From assembly GCA_903813345.2 (NCBI GenBank), contig CAIIXF020000001.1, positions 40,021,366 to 40,085,365 on the forward strand: a stretch of 64,000 nucleotides of DNA, read 5' to 3'. The notes beneath the pieces are model-generated. The model was not told the origin of the DNA. It made no database searches and worked only from the letters and a program-made list of their open reading frames with translations. Below are positions 45,209 to 56,465 of this stretch, one piece after another (the first letter of the stretch is position 1; every line of letters starts with the position of its first letter). The stretch is from Owenia fusiformis. Its lineage: Eukaryota; Annelida; Polychaeta; Sabellida; Oweniidae. The position numbers and the translations under genes were made by a program.

Positions 45209-48200
45209 ATGACTTCGAATCCATTTGCCATGTTCAGCCCAGTTGCAAGGATGAGGACATTATATGAGTCTTGTAAGGGCTCAAAAGATGAGACTTTCCA
45301 ATTTGCTAGATTCAAAGGTGAATCCGAAACAGAACTTTCGACGATACAACAGAATGGTACTCTTAGTAAACGCTCTAGTGTCGCTGCTGATGACACGGCC
45401 ATTTCAAATGAAGCGTTCCCTAGTGATGTTAAAGAAGACCCCGGGGAGGATGTTCGTTTACATAAAGACCGCATTACAGAATGGCAGGCTGGTTATAATG
45501 TAACAAATGCCATCCAGGTTAGTGCGACCACTATGCTGCAGAATCTCTCATTCATGTTTTTTCTCGTGATTTGTACCTACGCCTCACATTTGCTCTACGG
45601 CGGCAGTACGGCGGCCGTAGCTTCACAAAATCGATATAGAAAATCAACATCGTATTGCTTATCACTATATTTTATGCTGCACATTCTCTTGATTTTGGGA
45701 ACCTACGGCCGCCGTGTACGGCTACCGTAGATCAGGTAGACTTCGCCATTAAGTATGTGTGTAATTCTTTTTGCATCCTATATATTCAGATAGTTACACT
45801 ACATACAGTAATAGTATAGTAATTAAAACAAATAACGCTTTTTCAATAATCCCTTAATATCACATGATGATTTTAAATCCAGCAATAACACCCTTGGTAT
45901 ACGCAGCTAACGAAAATTGACCGGTACGGGTCAAAAGCTGGACCGGTACGGGTTAACGGTTTTATTTGAATTTAAAATAGCCATAACTTGCTCAATATTG
46001 ACTTCCTCGTGTCTAACTTGAAATATATGATGCCTCCCGATGCTTTTAAGTACCCCAATATTTTACAGATTTTTAAACGGACCAAAACTCTCTAAATGCG
46101 CATTTATGCTCTTTTCTCTCGAGAACGACTGTCTCATTTTCACGATAACTTTTATTTAGTACTTCTAACATATAAGATCTATTTTTCCCCATCATACATG
46201 CTATTTACATCTTGTGAGTTTCAATGACGCGCGTTTGATTTTATAAAAAATGCCAAACTTTGTGACAAAGAATTTCATCCTGCTTGCAGCGAGAAGACGG
46301 ATCGGTTCGGGGCAATCTGCTTGCAGCGACAAGACGGACCGGTTCGGGGCAATAGCTGATGAAATTCTTTGTCACAAAGTTTGGCATTTTTTATAAAATT
46401 AAATGCGCGTCATTGAAACTCACAAGATGTAAATAGCATGTCATTTACATCATACCTTGATGGGGAAAAATAGATCTTATATGTTAGAAGTACTAAATAA
46501 AAGTTATCGTGAAAATGAGAAAAGAGCATAAATGCGCATTTAGAGAGTTTTGGTCCGTTTAAAAATCTGTAAAAAATTGGGGTACTTAAAAGCATCGAGA
46601 GGCATCATATATTTCAAATTAGACACGAGGAAGTCAATATTGAGCAAGTTATGGCTGTTTTAAATTCAAATAAAACCGTTAACCCGTACCGTCCAGCTTT
46701 TGACCCGTACCGGTCAATTTTCGTTAGCTGCGTATACCAAGGGTGAATAACGAAATATTCATTTGAGTGACTTCGATAACTTGTCCCTATCAATTGTCAA
46801 TTAGCCACAAATAAATTACTTTCTTCACTTTTTAAATTAGGCGGTTTCATACTTTCTAAGTATCTGCAAAGTGGGGACAATTTCTTCCTGACATTTAGCT
46901 ACTTCGTTCATAAACAGTCTTCAATACGTCTCATTCGCAGTTCGTTCAGATCGCACCATGTCAGTGTGCACACGTATTGCAATCGATATCCGATTGCACA
47001 ACTTTGTATAACGCGTCCCTAGTAGGGTCGAAGTACGTTGCTCCTGGTCTGAGAACGTTCATGAAGTTCGTGAATAGACCTTTGAAAGTTGCAGCTACGT
47101 TCATTCCGTTCGCATACAGTTTAAAACCAGTTTTGAAGAACGCAGTGGCAACTTGTTTGGTGTGATAGCTATATTTTTGCTGACTCATTCATAAGCAGTC
47201 TTTAATACGTTCTTAATCAGTTTAAACCCGTTTGCAATAAGTTCTACGTCGTTCTCAATACGTCCTCAGACAGTTCAACTCGTAAAACGTCCCTAGTAGG
47301 ATTGAAGTACGACACTTCCGTTCGTAGTACGCCCAGGTCGCCGTTAGTACGTTGGCACTCGTTCTAATTGTAGAACGTGACGACCACGAGAACATTTTGA
47401 GCATGTTCTAAGTTCTAGAGAATCATCCCGTTCGAGTACGTTCGATGAAGTTTGTATATAGACCCCAAACGGTTTTAAGTACGCCCAGTCCGTTCGTACA
47501 CAGCTGAAGCCCGTTTTCGAGAACGTAGTGAGAACTAGTTTGGTGTGATAGTAGGGTAAACAGCGAGCAACACCAGCAATGAGCGTTCGATTTGCTAACC
47601 CCTCTTTCAAACCAAGCTAGTTCTTTAACCGTTTGTAGAAGCCCAATTGCTCTGGGCTACCCAAGTGTTCTGACTCTTGCCCAACTATTCTGACAACCCA
47701 AATGTTCCGCGTTCACTTATTTAAATCAGGCCAGGAGCCATGAATTCGTACGATCCAAGAATTTATAAATTTTATCTTTTGGGATTATTGGTGAATTCGT
47801 ACGCTTCTAGGATTTTGGGGAATCCCTAAGATTGGTAATCCAGCGTAGTTTTAAGAATCGATTCATTTGACCAATCAAATCAAGGCTCTCTGTATCGCGT
47901 TTTCACATGCGGTATATGGCATATTCCGCAGGAGAGTATGACATATTCCGCAGTGAATTCGGATGATATTTATCGGAAAATCAATCTACCTACGTAGGTG
48001 GATTGATGCGGTATATTGCATTTCAGTGAATAACGATACTCACTGCGGAATATGTCATACTCTCCTGCGGAATATGCCATATACCGCATGTGAAAACGCG
48101 ATACAAAGAGCCTTGATTTGATTGGTCAAATGAATCGATTCTTAAAACTACGCTGGATTACCAATATTGTTGGGGCTTCGAGTACTTATATATGAACTAT

Positions 48201-51200
48201 GTACGTTTATTACGTGTAGTTGCAGAATGGTACTTCTGAAAGTATCAAGAATGTGTATATCGTGATTGTCAATACAACAATATATAAATACTCGTGATTA
48301 TCTGGTCTTTGTGAACTGTTGATGAGGTTACAAAAGTCACTCATAAGCTTTGCGAATGTAGGTTCGTTTATTCAACATGTAACCCAAACATAAAACAACA
48401 TCAAACAATACAGGTACCACTGGTGTATGTTATTCAATTATATTATTGATATACAATGCACTGACCCGTTGATCCTGTTATCCTTATAATAATTTATAGA
48501 CTTTAGCCCGTTTCTTGAATCGATGTAATTGACAATTGAGTACTGCCGTATCGCGTTACATTGGTTAGTGTGTATGCCATATACCGCTGGTGAATCCGTC
48601 ATATATCGCAAGTGAATATATAGAGGTTATTTAATGGGAGGGATGGAATATGGATTTTATTCCGAGGGAAAATATGATATTGGCCAAGGAAAATATCATA
48701 TTGACCGAGGGCGATAGCCCGAGTGTCAATATGATATTTTCTGAGGCCAATATCATATTTTCTCAAGGAATAAATCCATATTCCATCACGACCATCAATA
48801 ACCTATTTATTTCATAATATTTTAATATTTAATATTTGTCACAGTAATAGACCTTTGTCACAGTAATAGACGTAAACTAGATGATAATAATTTCAATAAT
48901 TTCAATTTTTCAAACGATTTTTTACTTCCTGTAGAGATGTGCTAGACGAAAAGCGTAAAACTCAAGAGAAATTACCGGGAATATTTCTGATACGGGATCT
49001 GATACGGGATTTTTGCTGATACGGGATCCAATACGGGATCTGATACGGGATTTTGGCTGATACGGGATCTGATACGGGATTTTTCAAATAACACTTTTAT
49101 TCCCTGTTATTTTCCCAGGGAAAACATGTTATTATGGAATAAACCATATTCTTTGCGGAATATGACACATATTTGTATCGTGTTCACCACCATGATGAAA
49201 TTTATACGGATGGGATCACGGATCGTACGAATTCACGGCCCCTGAAATCTTCCAAGAACGGGTGCCAACAATGATTTTGCTGGAAAAACCGTCGACCCCC
49301 AAAATTTGGGCCATTTTTAAAAGTTGATACCCATGTTTTCAAACTGCCCATTTTTCCAAAATAGAGCATATTCCTGAAATTGAGACCAACCCTAAATGTA
49401 TTGATATACCCTATTCGAATATTATATCACTCAGGAGTGTTCAAAGCTGAAAAAATCGAACAAACAATGATGACAGATATCCAGATTCATATCTTCCAAA
49501 GGCTTGATTAAATCTCAAATTGGCATTTGAAACATAACCACACCTCACCCACGCCGCAATTACAATTCAGATCTAGATAACTGGATAGTAATAATTCTAA
49601 GTCTAAATCTGCAAACATCTTAACTTGGGATACATTTCCACTTCAATTAATTGTGATGACATATGAACTGCGAAGAAGTGTTTGCACATTATTTTACACA
49701 ATATCGCTCCACATTGATTAAGAACTACTTAAGAGTTATTAATCCTAGTTTTTCATATTTACTTACGTTGATAGATTACACCTGCTATTCTGGTGTTAGC
49801 ATACTCGTCCTCTATTGATTTTTCTCAGATTAAGAATTCCCCAACATGAATTTTTGACATTGCTAACTATGTTATGGTTGCCATTAGTTCCGCTTCACAC
49901 TAAAAACATTGAAGAAAATTTTGTCGCAATTAACTTCAGAGTGATTCATGTGAACGTGTATAATACCATTAATTAGACTAACATCACAACAAGGGTAGAT
50001 CCCAAAAGTCAAATTATAACCCGTAGATCCAAACTAGTAAAAACAAATGAAAATGACGATATTGAGAAGAAAATGAAAAAGGAACAAAACGTGCTGGCCC
50101 CAGATGACCCTTCGTTTTGTGATTATGAGACACACGCGCCACCTACTACGCAATCTACTTGCTGATAACCAGTTTTGTGGAATACAAATCCAATCACTCT
50201 GTAGAGAAAAAGAATGGGTCAACCAAAATTACCCTTTGCATTCGTTTGACTTCACTTCTTAAAAGAGAGCTTCGTCTTCGTAGTTGAACTAGACTCTGCA
50301 CGCAGGGTAAACCAAAATAAAATTGATGAAATGATTCTAACGACCTTCAAATTGCCCTGGCATTGTGTGATTTATTATGAGACCGACGCGCTGCCTACTG
50401 CCCTACCGAGGCTTCCTTGTGTCATTGCAATTTACCAAAGATGATTTAGATTAGGATTTTGCAGTATCACCCAGCTCAAAACAGTCAAAAGCAGCCTTCC
50501 ATCAAACATCAGACTGGCAAAACTCGAACTCACGACCTTCAGATTGCCCTTGCATTATGGCCCTTGTGATTATGAGACGCGCTGCCTACTGCGCTACTGA
50601 GGCTTGCTTCCGCATTGCAATTTACCAAAGATCATTTCGATTTTGCATAATCACACAGCTCAAAATATCAAAAGCAAACTTCAATAAAACATCAGACTGG
50701 CAAAAATGTGCCTGCCCCGAGTGAGGATCGAACTCACGACCTTCAGATCGCTCTTGCATTATGGCCCTTGTGATTATGAGACTGACGCGCTGCCTACTGC
50801 GCTACCGAGGCTTGCATGTCTCATGGCAATTTACCAAATATGATTTCGATTTTGCAGAATCACTCAGCTCAAAATATCAAAAGCAAACTTCAATAAAACA
50901 CCAGACTGGCAAAATTGTGCCTGTCCCGAGTGAGGATCGAGCTCACGACCTTCAGAAAGCAAACTTCAATAAAACACCAGACTGGCAAAATTGTGCTTGC
51001 CCCGAGTGAGGATCGAACTCACGACCTTCAGATCGCTCTTGCATTATGGCCCTTGTGATTATGAGACTGACGCGCTGCCTACTGCGTTACCGAGGCTTGC
51101 ATGTCTCATGGCAATTTACCAAATATGATTTCGATTTTGCAGAATCACTCAGCTCAAAATATCAAAAGCAAACTTCAATAAAACACCAGACTGGCAAAAT

Positions 51201-54200
51201 TGTGCCTGCCCCAGTGAGGATCGAACTCACGACCTTCAGATCGCCCTTGCATTATGGCCCTTGTGATTATAAGACTGACGCGCTGCCTACTGCGCTACCG
51301 AGGCTTGCATGTGTCGTAACTTACCAAAGATGATTTCGATTTTGCAGAATTACACAGCTCAAAATATCAAAAGCAAACTTCAATAAAACACCAGACTGGC
51401 AAAATTGTGCCTGCCCCGAGTGAGGATCGAACTCACGACCTTCAGATCGCCCTTGCATTATGGCCCTTGTGATTATGAGACTGACGCGCTGCCTACTGCG
51501 CTACCGAGGCTTGCATGAGTCATGGCAATTTACCAAAGATGATTTCGTTTTGCAGAATCACACAGCTCAAAATATCAAAAGCAAACTTCAATAAAACACT
51601 AGACTGGCAAAATTGTTCCTGCCCCGAGTGAGGATCGAACTAACGACCTTCAGATCGCCCTTGCACTATGGCCCTTGTGATTATGAGACTGACGCGCTGC
51701 CTACTGCGCTACCGAGGCTTGCATGTTTCATGGCAATTTACAAAAGATGATTTCGATTTTGCAGAATCACACAGCTCAAAATATCAAAAGCAAACTTCAA
51801 TAAAACACCAGACTGGCAAAATTGTGCCTGCCCCGAGTGAGGATCGAACTCACGACCTTCAGATCGCCCTTGCATTATGGCCCTTGTGATTATGAGACTG
51901 ACGCGCTGCCTACTGCGCTACCGAGGCAACTTGAGATTCTCCAGCTTAATTATTCATCCCTGCCACATCCAGCATAAAAACCACAATGGGCAATTTATAT
52001 ACAGGGCGTATCAAAAAAAACGCAACAAGCAGTTATCTCATAAAATCACAAAACTAGTGATGACTATATCAATTTCATTCAATGTACTATAAAGCCACAC
52101 CCCTCCTCTTTGCAATCATACATGTATGTCATTCATTCACATGTTGTCATGGTTGGGTTGGAAATCCTTCCATTACAAGGTGGGTCAAAATCGGCTCTGG
52201 ACCAAGTTTCAGAAATTGCAAAAATCAGTGCAAGAGCTAAGTGTCAATGGAAGTTCTCTTGTTTTTGTTGTGACTTTTTCTTTTGGAGCTATCTCAGGAA
52301 CATCTGTGCTCACCATTCCTTCACTAGATATTGCAAAACGTCGAGAAGGAATTGCCAATGGGCTGCTTTTCTTAGCCTTAATCCACAGGTGACTCGGAGC
52401 TGAGCCATGAATGGCATGGAGAGATGAAAGATGTATTCTTGCAAAAGTATGAGTATAAACACTTTACAGTCTATGTCACGCATCCCATACCTTCTTCCAA
52501 TATCCTCTATGCCCCATGCACTGAGTTTTGCAATGTTTAAAACTTGCGCCTGAGCTGAATTTTGCCCCACTTTACAAAATAATGATTATTTGGACAACCA
52601 TGATTGTTGACATTCCATTGTAAAGAGGAGTAATTTGGGTTTTTGGTACATTGTCGAATGAAAAGGATGCAGTCATCATTGGTTTTATGTTTTCTTCCAA
52701 TATTGCATTGGGCTTGTGCACTGACTTTTGCGATGTTTATAACTTGGCCCAAAGGTAATGTTGGCCTACTTTGCTTAAGGAATGATTACTCGCCCACCCA
52801 TGACCCAATATTAACGAATGATATACCATAAGAAAGATGAGACACATGGCTTTATGGTACATTGAATGAAATCAATGCTGTTATCACTTGTTTTGTGCTT
52901 ATCAATAGTTTTTTGGACTCCCCAAACTGAGTTATGGGATCAATCACTGGTTAGATACGAAATATATCTACACCAAAGCTTGTGTTTGCGTTTACATCAA
53001 TAAAAGATCGAACCAATGGCAAAATAAGATTACCACTCACCTTTACCGAGCCTTGCTGATAATTTGTTTTGGATTTCAACTGAATTGAAATATTATTAGT
53101 GTTGCCTGATATCAGAAAGTGAAAAGTATACATATGCATGCATAATGACATCATATTTACTTGCATACGTAAAATTTAAAACTGAATGATTTCTGCTTCC
53201 GTCCTGTGTTATGTTCCAGTTCTATTTGAAAACTAACGTGAAATAGGTGCATAGCGTACTCAGCGCAGACTAAACAGACAACCTTATATTCAGATATATG
53301 TTTTTCGCTTTTTGTGTTATATTTGGGAGTTCGGTAATCTAAACAGGCTTGAGGTGCAGTCCTTGGTCCCCCTTTAAAAACTTTTGTCCAACGCTTTCTT
53401 AAACGTGAGGGCCATTTTGTAGATTTAGACCCGGGATTTAGGCCAAGTTTTTCCCAAACTTGTATAGGGATGTGCATTTTTGAAGATCTAGTTGCCAAAT
53501 ATTAGAAGTCAATAAATAACATAAAAAATATTTGTTGTTAAATATTGCTCGTAAGTTGTCTTCATCTGCAGTAATGAAATGAAATTGTTCTTAAATTACT
53601 CTTTCTCTGTTTTAGGGCATGTTCATCGTAACCTTTCCATATGCAGTCCTGCAAGGAGGATATTGGGCTTTATTTGCGATGGTATTTGTGGCGTATATAT
53701 GCTGCCATACGGGAAAGATTCTAGTAGAATGCCTATACGAAGAAGACGCAAATGGAGTAAAGCAGAGAGTTCGTAATAGCTATGTCCAAATCGCGGAGGA
53801 CGCTTGGGGCAAACGCTTTGGTGCTAGAATAGTTAATATTGCACAGTTTATAGAGTTATTAATGACGTGCATATTGTATGTATTACTATGCGGAGATTTG
53901 ATAATAGGTAGCTTCCCCAATACAAAACTTAATTTGAGCATCTGGATCTTTCTTAGCAGTCTCCTTTTGTTACCCTGTGCGTTTTTGAAAAATCTGCGCC
54001 ACGTATCGTGGTTGAGTTTCTGGTGCACAGTTGCGCATATGTTCATCAACGCGATCATCATTATATTCTGTCTGACCAAAGCCGGTGACTGGCATTGGTC
54101 TGCCGTACAAATAAAGATAGACATTTGGACATTTCCTATATCTCTTGGAATAGTCGTGTTCAGCTACACATCCCAAATCTTCTTGCCTTCTTTGGAGGGA

Positions 54201-54908
54201 AATCTAGTGAACAGAAGTAAATTTAATTGTATGATGCACTGGACACACATAGCAGCTGCTGCGTTCAAGGCTTTGTTCTCTTGGATCGGCTTTCTTACAT
54301 TTGGATTTGACACACAAGAAGTGATTACCAATAACCTTCCTACACAGACATTCAAGGCGATAGTGAATCTTATTTTGGTGATAAAGGCATTGTTATCTTA
54401 CCCACTACCATATTACGCTGCCGTTGAGTTATTAGAGCAAGCATTCTTTAGAGGGAAACCAGAGACAAGGCTTCCGTCGTGCTTCTCCGGGGACAACTCG
54501 TTGAAATTCTGGGCAATTATCTTAAGACTAATGCTAGTTGGATTGACAACGCTATTCGCGATTGTTATCCCTCATTTTTCCATATTGATGGGGCTGATCG
54601 GGAGCTTTACTGGTTGCATGTTATCGTTCGTCTGGCCGTGCATGTTCCACTTAAAACTCAGGCGACAAAAGATGAGCCGCCTTGCCATTATCGGAGACGT
54701 CATTATTATACTCCTCGGTGTCATATTTGGTCTTGTTGGCATGTACTACTCCGGAGCAGCACTAATAAGGGCGTTCCAAGGAGAATCGGTGAGGCCATTT
54801 CAAGGACATTTGGCCCTGAACGTCACAAATCGTGGACCAACTGATTTCGGCCAACAACCAGATGTTCTTGTAAAACCTAAGCTGGAAAGTGCTATTGTAG
54901 AACATTAA
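45209..54908 (+). CDS. SLC32A1: Vesicular inhibitory amino acid (GABA/glycine) transporter, VGAT/VIAAT
   Basis: Two coding exons, 45209-45517 and 53616-54908, join in phase 0 and give 533 aa; vertebrate VGAT is ~525 aa. The start ATG has an in-frame stop two codons upstream. Residues 1-90 are the cytosolic N-terminus, poorly conserved. The family signature WQAGYNVTNAIQ ends exon 1 and GMFIVTFPYAVLQGGYWALF opens exon 2. Then come CCHTGKILVECLYEE, RVVN-like ARIVNIAQFIELLMTCILYV, LLPCAFLKNLRHVS, IVVFSYTSQIFLPSLEG, CMMHWTHIAA, VITNNLP and ALLSYPLPYYAAVELLE, with about nine hydrophobic helices in all. The protein exchanges luminal protons for GABA or glycine on synaptic vesicles (SLC32, family knowledge). 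The 8.1-kb intron contains a foldback, several palindromes, a mariner-like element and an antisense tRNA-Met array. AT-rich sequence follows the stop; no certain poly(A) signal was chosen. Confidence 0.93.
45889..46745. mobile_element. Foldback element, copy 2 (857 bp), in the transporter intron
   Basis: Same family as 15185-16074: CACCCTTGGTATACGCAGCT at the left, complement at the right, duplicated ACGG(A/T)YCGGTTCGGGGC unit in the centre. AATAA precedes and follows it, again a 5-bp target duplication. Both arms read CCGGTACGGG where both arms of copy 1 read CCGGCACGGG. Confidence 0.75.
46895..47556. mobile_element. Left-truncated relative of the 5.3-6.9-kb TIR element
   Basis: Starts TTAGCTACTTCGTTCATAAA, matching 5449 onward, and ends TTTGGTGTGATAGTAGGG, matching 6875-6891. 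The left inverted terminus and ~100 bp are missing, and the 732-bp nested insertion is absent. Confidence 0.65.
47831..48165. mobile_element. 335-bp near-perfect palindrome
   Basis: ATTGGTAATCCAGCGTAGTT at the left is mirrored at the right. Arms of ~145 bp include GCGGTATATGGCATATTCCG and TCAAATCAAGGCTCT. The centre carries CCTACGTAGG. Related GCCATATACCGC words recur at 48568-48580. Non-coding. Confidence 0.65.
48623..48804. repeat. Palindromic hairpin repeat, family copy 3
   Basis: Ends AGGTTATTTAATGGGAGG and (inverted) AGGTTATTGATGG, both followed by GATGGAATATGGATTT. The interior has AATATGATATTG / CAATATGATATT and a GGGCGATAGCCC core. Same family as copies at 17.7 and 19.1 kb. Confidence 0.6.
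48988..49084 (+). repeat. GATACGGGAT minisatellite
   Basis: GATACGGGATC and GATACGGGATTTTTGGCT alternate over ~97 bp, giving seven GATACGGGAT or AATACGGGAT words. Confidence 0.8.
49085..50229. other. Transporter intron, no element recognised
   Basis: Mostly unique AT-rich sequence between the minisatellite and the next micro-element. Confidence 0.3.
50230..50309. repeat. TACCCT micro-element, copy 3 (80 bp, inverted)
   Basis: Reads TACCCTTTGCATTCGTTTGA to CTGCACGCAGGGTA. Inverted, it matches copy 1 at both ends and copy 2 across its right half. Confidence 0.65.
50337..50412 (-). pseudogene. Degenerate tRNA-Met unit, edge of the minus array
   Basis: The anticodon arm and D arm are recognisable (GAGACCGACGCGCTGCCTAC on the plus strand) but intron and acceptor have decayed. 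Confidence 0.6.
50524..50603 (-). pseudogene. Broken tRNA-Met unit
   Basis: A 4-base loss lies next to the anticodon arm (ATGAGACGCGCTG on the plus strand) and the acceptor 3' strand is missing. Confidence 0.7.
50713..50811 (-). tRNA. tRNA-Met(CAT) with 26-nt intron, minus array copy 1
   Basis: Mature sequence identical to the plus-strand array genes. The intron is 26 nt: relative to the 19-nt form it carries seven extra bases giving CAAGGGCCATAATGC. A TTTT terminator follows in CACATTTTTGCC. It lies antisense within intron 1 of the vesicular transporter. Confidence 0.88.
50922..50955 (-). pseudogene. tRNA-Met 3' fragment
   Basis: Only the acceptor 3' strand, T arm and variable region remain, joined to spacer sequence after CGACCTTCAG (plus strand). 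Confidence 0.7.
50998..51096 (-). tRNA. tRNA-Met(CAT) with 26-nt intron, minus array copy 2 (D-stem variant)
   Basis: As minus copy 1 except that position 10 is A instead of G (TAACGC in place of TAGCGC). This weakens the D stem and changes the A box; activity is uncertain. Confidence 0.75.
51207..51304 (-). pseudogene. tRNA-Met-like unit with TAT anticodon, one base short in the acceptor
   Basis: The anticodon loop reads CTTATAA instead of CTCATAA, so the anticodon would be TAT (Ile). The acceptor 3' strand lacks one base (TGGGGCA for TCGGGGCA). Probably inactive. Confidence 0.7.
51412..51510 (-). tRNA. tRNA-Met(CAT) with 26-nt intron, minus array copy 3
   Basis: Full-length, with the same exons and intron as minus copy 1 apart from GCCC for GCTC in the intron. 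Confidence 0.88.
51620..51718 (-). tRNA. tRNA-Met(CAT) with 26-nt intron, minus array copy 4 (T-stem variant)
   Basis: As minus copy 3, but the T stem 5' strand is GTTAG, giving one mismatch against CTCAC. Possibly weakened. Confidence 0.75.
51829..51927 (-). tRNA. tRNA-Met(CAT) with 26-nt intron, minus array copy 5
   Basis: Full-length and canonical. It is the last unit: sequence upstream of its 5' end is not array spacer. Confidence 0.88.
52002..52912. mobile_element. Mariner-like non-autonomous element in the transporter intron
   Basis: The left end TA|CAGGGCGTATCAAAAAAAAC has the form of many mariner/Tc1 termini. Inward, CACAAAACTAGTGATG...TTTCATTCAATGTACTATAA is mirrored near 52850-52895 (complement CACAAAACAAGTGAT...TTTCATTCAATGTACCATAA). 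The right end is eroded, so the boundary is approximate. No transposase frame. Confidence 0.5.
52913..53615. other. End of transporter intron
   Basis: No element recognised. The acceptor TCTTTCTCTGTTTTAG at 53600-53615 precedes exon 2. Confidence 0.4.
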
Positions 54909-56465
54909 AAACTAAATTAAAACCCAACATACGCCAATGCCACATGCCTCATGATATGCCATCGAGTCCGAAACGTGCCCCTTCAAGTCCAAATGTGCCA
55001 CTTCGAGCCCCAGTCACAGTTTAGAGAAGGCTTTTAACCGCCGCCATTTTGATCAAGCAATGCCTGAAACGTCACATAATCAAAAGTTCCATGATGCCCC
55101 ATCGGTAGGGGCTTGGTGGGAAAAGTCTCATTGAGCCATTGGTCCCTCCGTGCAACATTAGTGTACGATGGCTTTAAAAGAGCATGCAGTGTCTGTTATT
55201 CTGAGCTTTTCATAACACTAACCGATATTAAATAGTTAATGGGAGGATTTGTAACTTGCACAATTAAAGACTTGCAAAAGTCTGAAAAATTGCATCTGCA
55301 TCAGATGTGCTTGAAAAGACAGTCTCTTAATATCCCCTGTATGTACAATATGGGTTAGGGATCAACAACTTAAATTGAAAGCAGTTCAATATTTGATCTT
55401 GGTTGTGAAGTTTATTCACGATGACTTGATATCCCCAATTGTTAATCCAAATATTGATAATGTTATAATTTGAGGAAATGTGATATATCACCCTATTAGT
55501 TAATATGGCAGTGATACATCTTCATTATTTTGTTAGACTGGTAATATACCCTATTGTGCCAAGGCTGATCGGAGTCATCACGTCTTTCTCTTGTATTGTG
55601 CAAACATTGTAACTTATTATACAGTATATTTTGAAATTATAACGAATTCAATTAAATGAAAAAATGAACACCATTATGTAACCTAATTCTTATTGATAAC
55701 AGCAGCAGTCTGAGAAATGTCTGCCAGAATTTCACTCCTCCTTGCGACTAGTCTATGAGGGTTTTCCTCACTTGTTTGCGTATTCCATAGGTACTGTATA
55801 TGTATACAATTAAAGTTAGTAATTTCATATGTCTGTGTTGCTAAATGTAAAATCAATCCAAATCTATATTGATGTTTTCAAAATATCTGTGAAATATGTT
55901 GTATAGACCATAAGCCAAGTATCCAGTAACCATTGTTTATATATGTATATAATAAATAAATAATACCCTCTTTAGAAAATATCCTCTTACGTGAATTGTT
56001 TCATTAATCGTACACACGCTCGGAGTAGATAGGTATCTGTGGGAGTGTGCCAGATACAGTAACACAATTGAGCAAAGTATCTGATTGTTCCGTAAAAATG
56101 TAAACAGATTTATATAATTATATATAAAACCAATCAATGATAAATCGAGTGGTATTGTGATAAGCTTCGCTTATATCTAACCGTGTTTATCATTGTTGCA
56201 GTCACATTTCTTATTGAAGAACAGTTAAAGACAGCCAGAGTTTGAAAATATTACTTGACCATCTAAATATGATTTATCCTGACTAAAAAAGTTTAATTAG
56301 AAATTTTCTGAAAAATTACTTTCGAAAAAACTTATTTGTATTTTGATTTTTGAATATTTAAATTTCCCGCCATTTTAGCAGCAAAAGATTAAATTTATTG
56401 ATCATTAAATACAACACTTTGACACATATAGATCAAGTAAAAGTTGCGCAACAATTAAACAATTA
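54909..56465. other. 3' flank of the vesicular transporter
   Basis: Presumed 3' UTR followed by intergenic sequence. AATAAA-type words occur near 55949-55960 (AATAAATAAATAAT). No other gene recognised. Confidence 0.3.

Noticed and set aside
50761-52092. Plus-strand ORFs reading MALVIMRLTRCLLRYRG
   Set aside because: Shadows of the minus-strand tRNA-Met array in the transporter intron.
53780-54844. Several frames overlapping the transporter exon on both strands
   Set aside because: Shadows of the VGAT coding exon, which fully explains the region.
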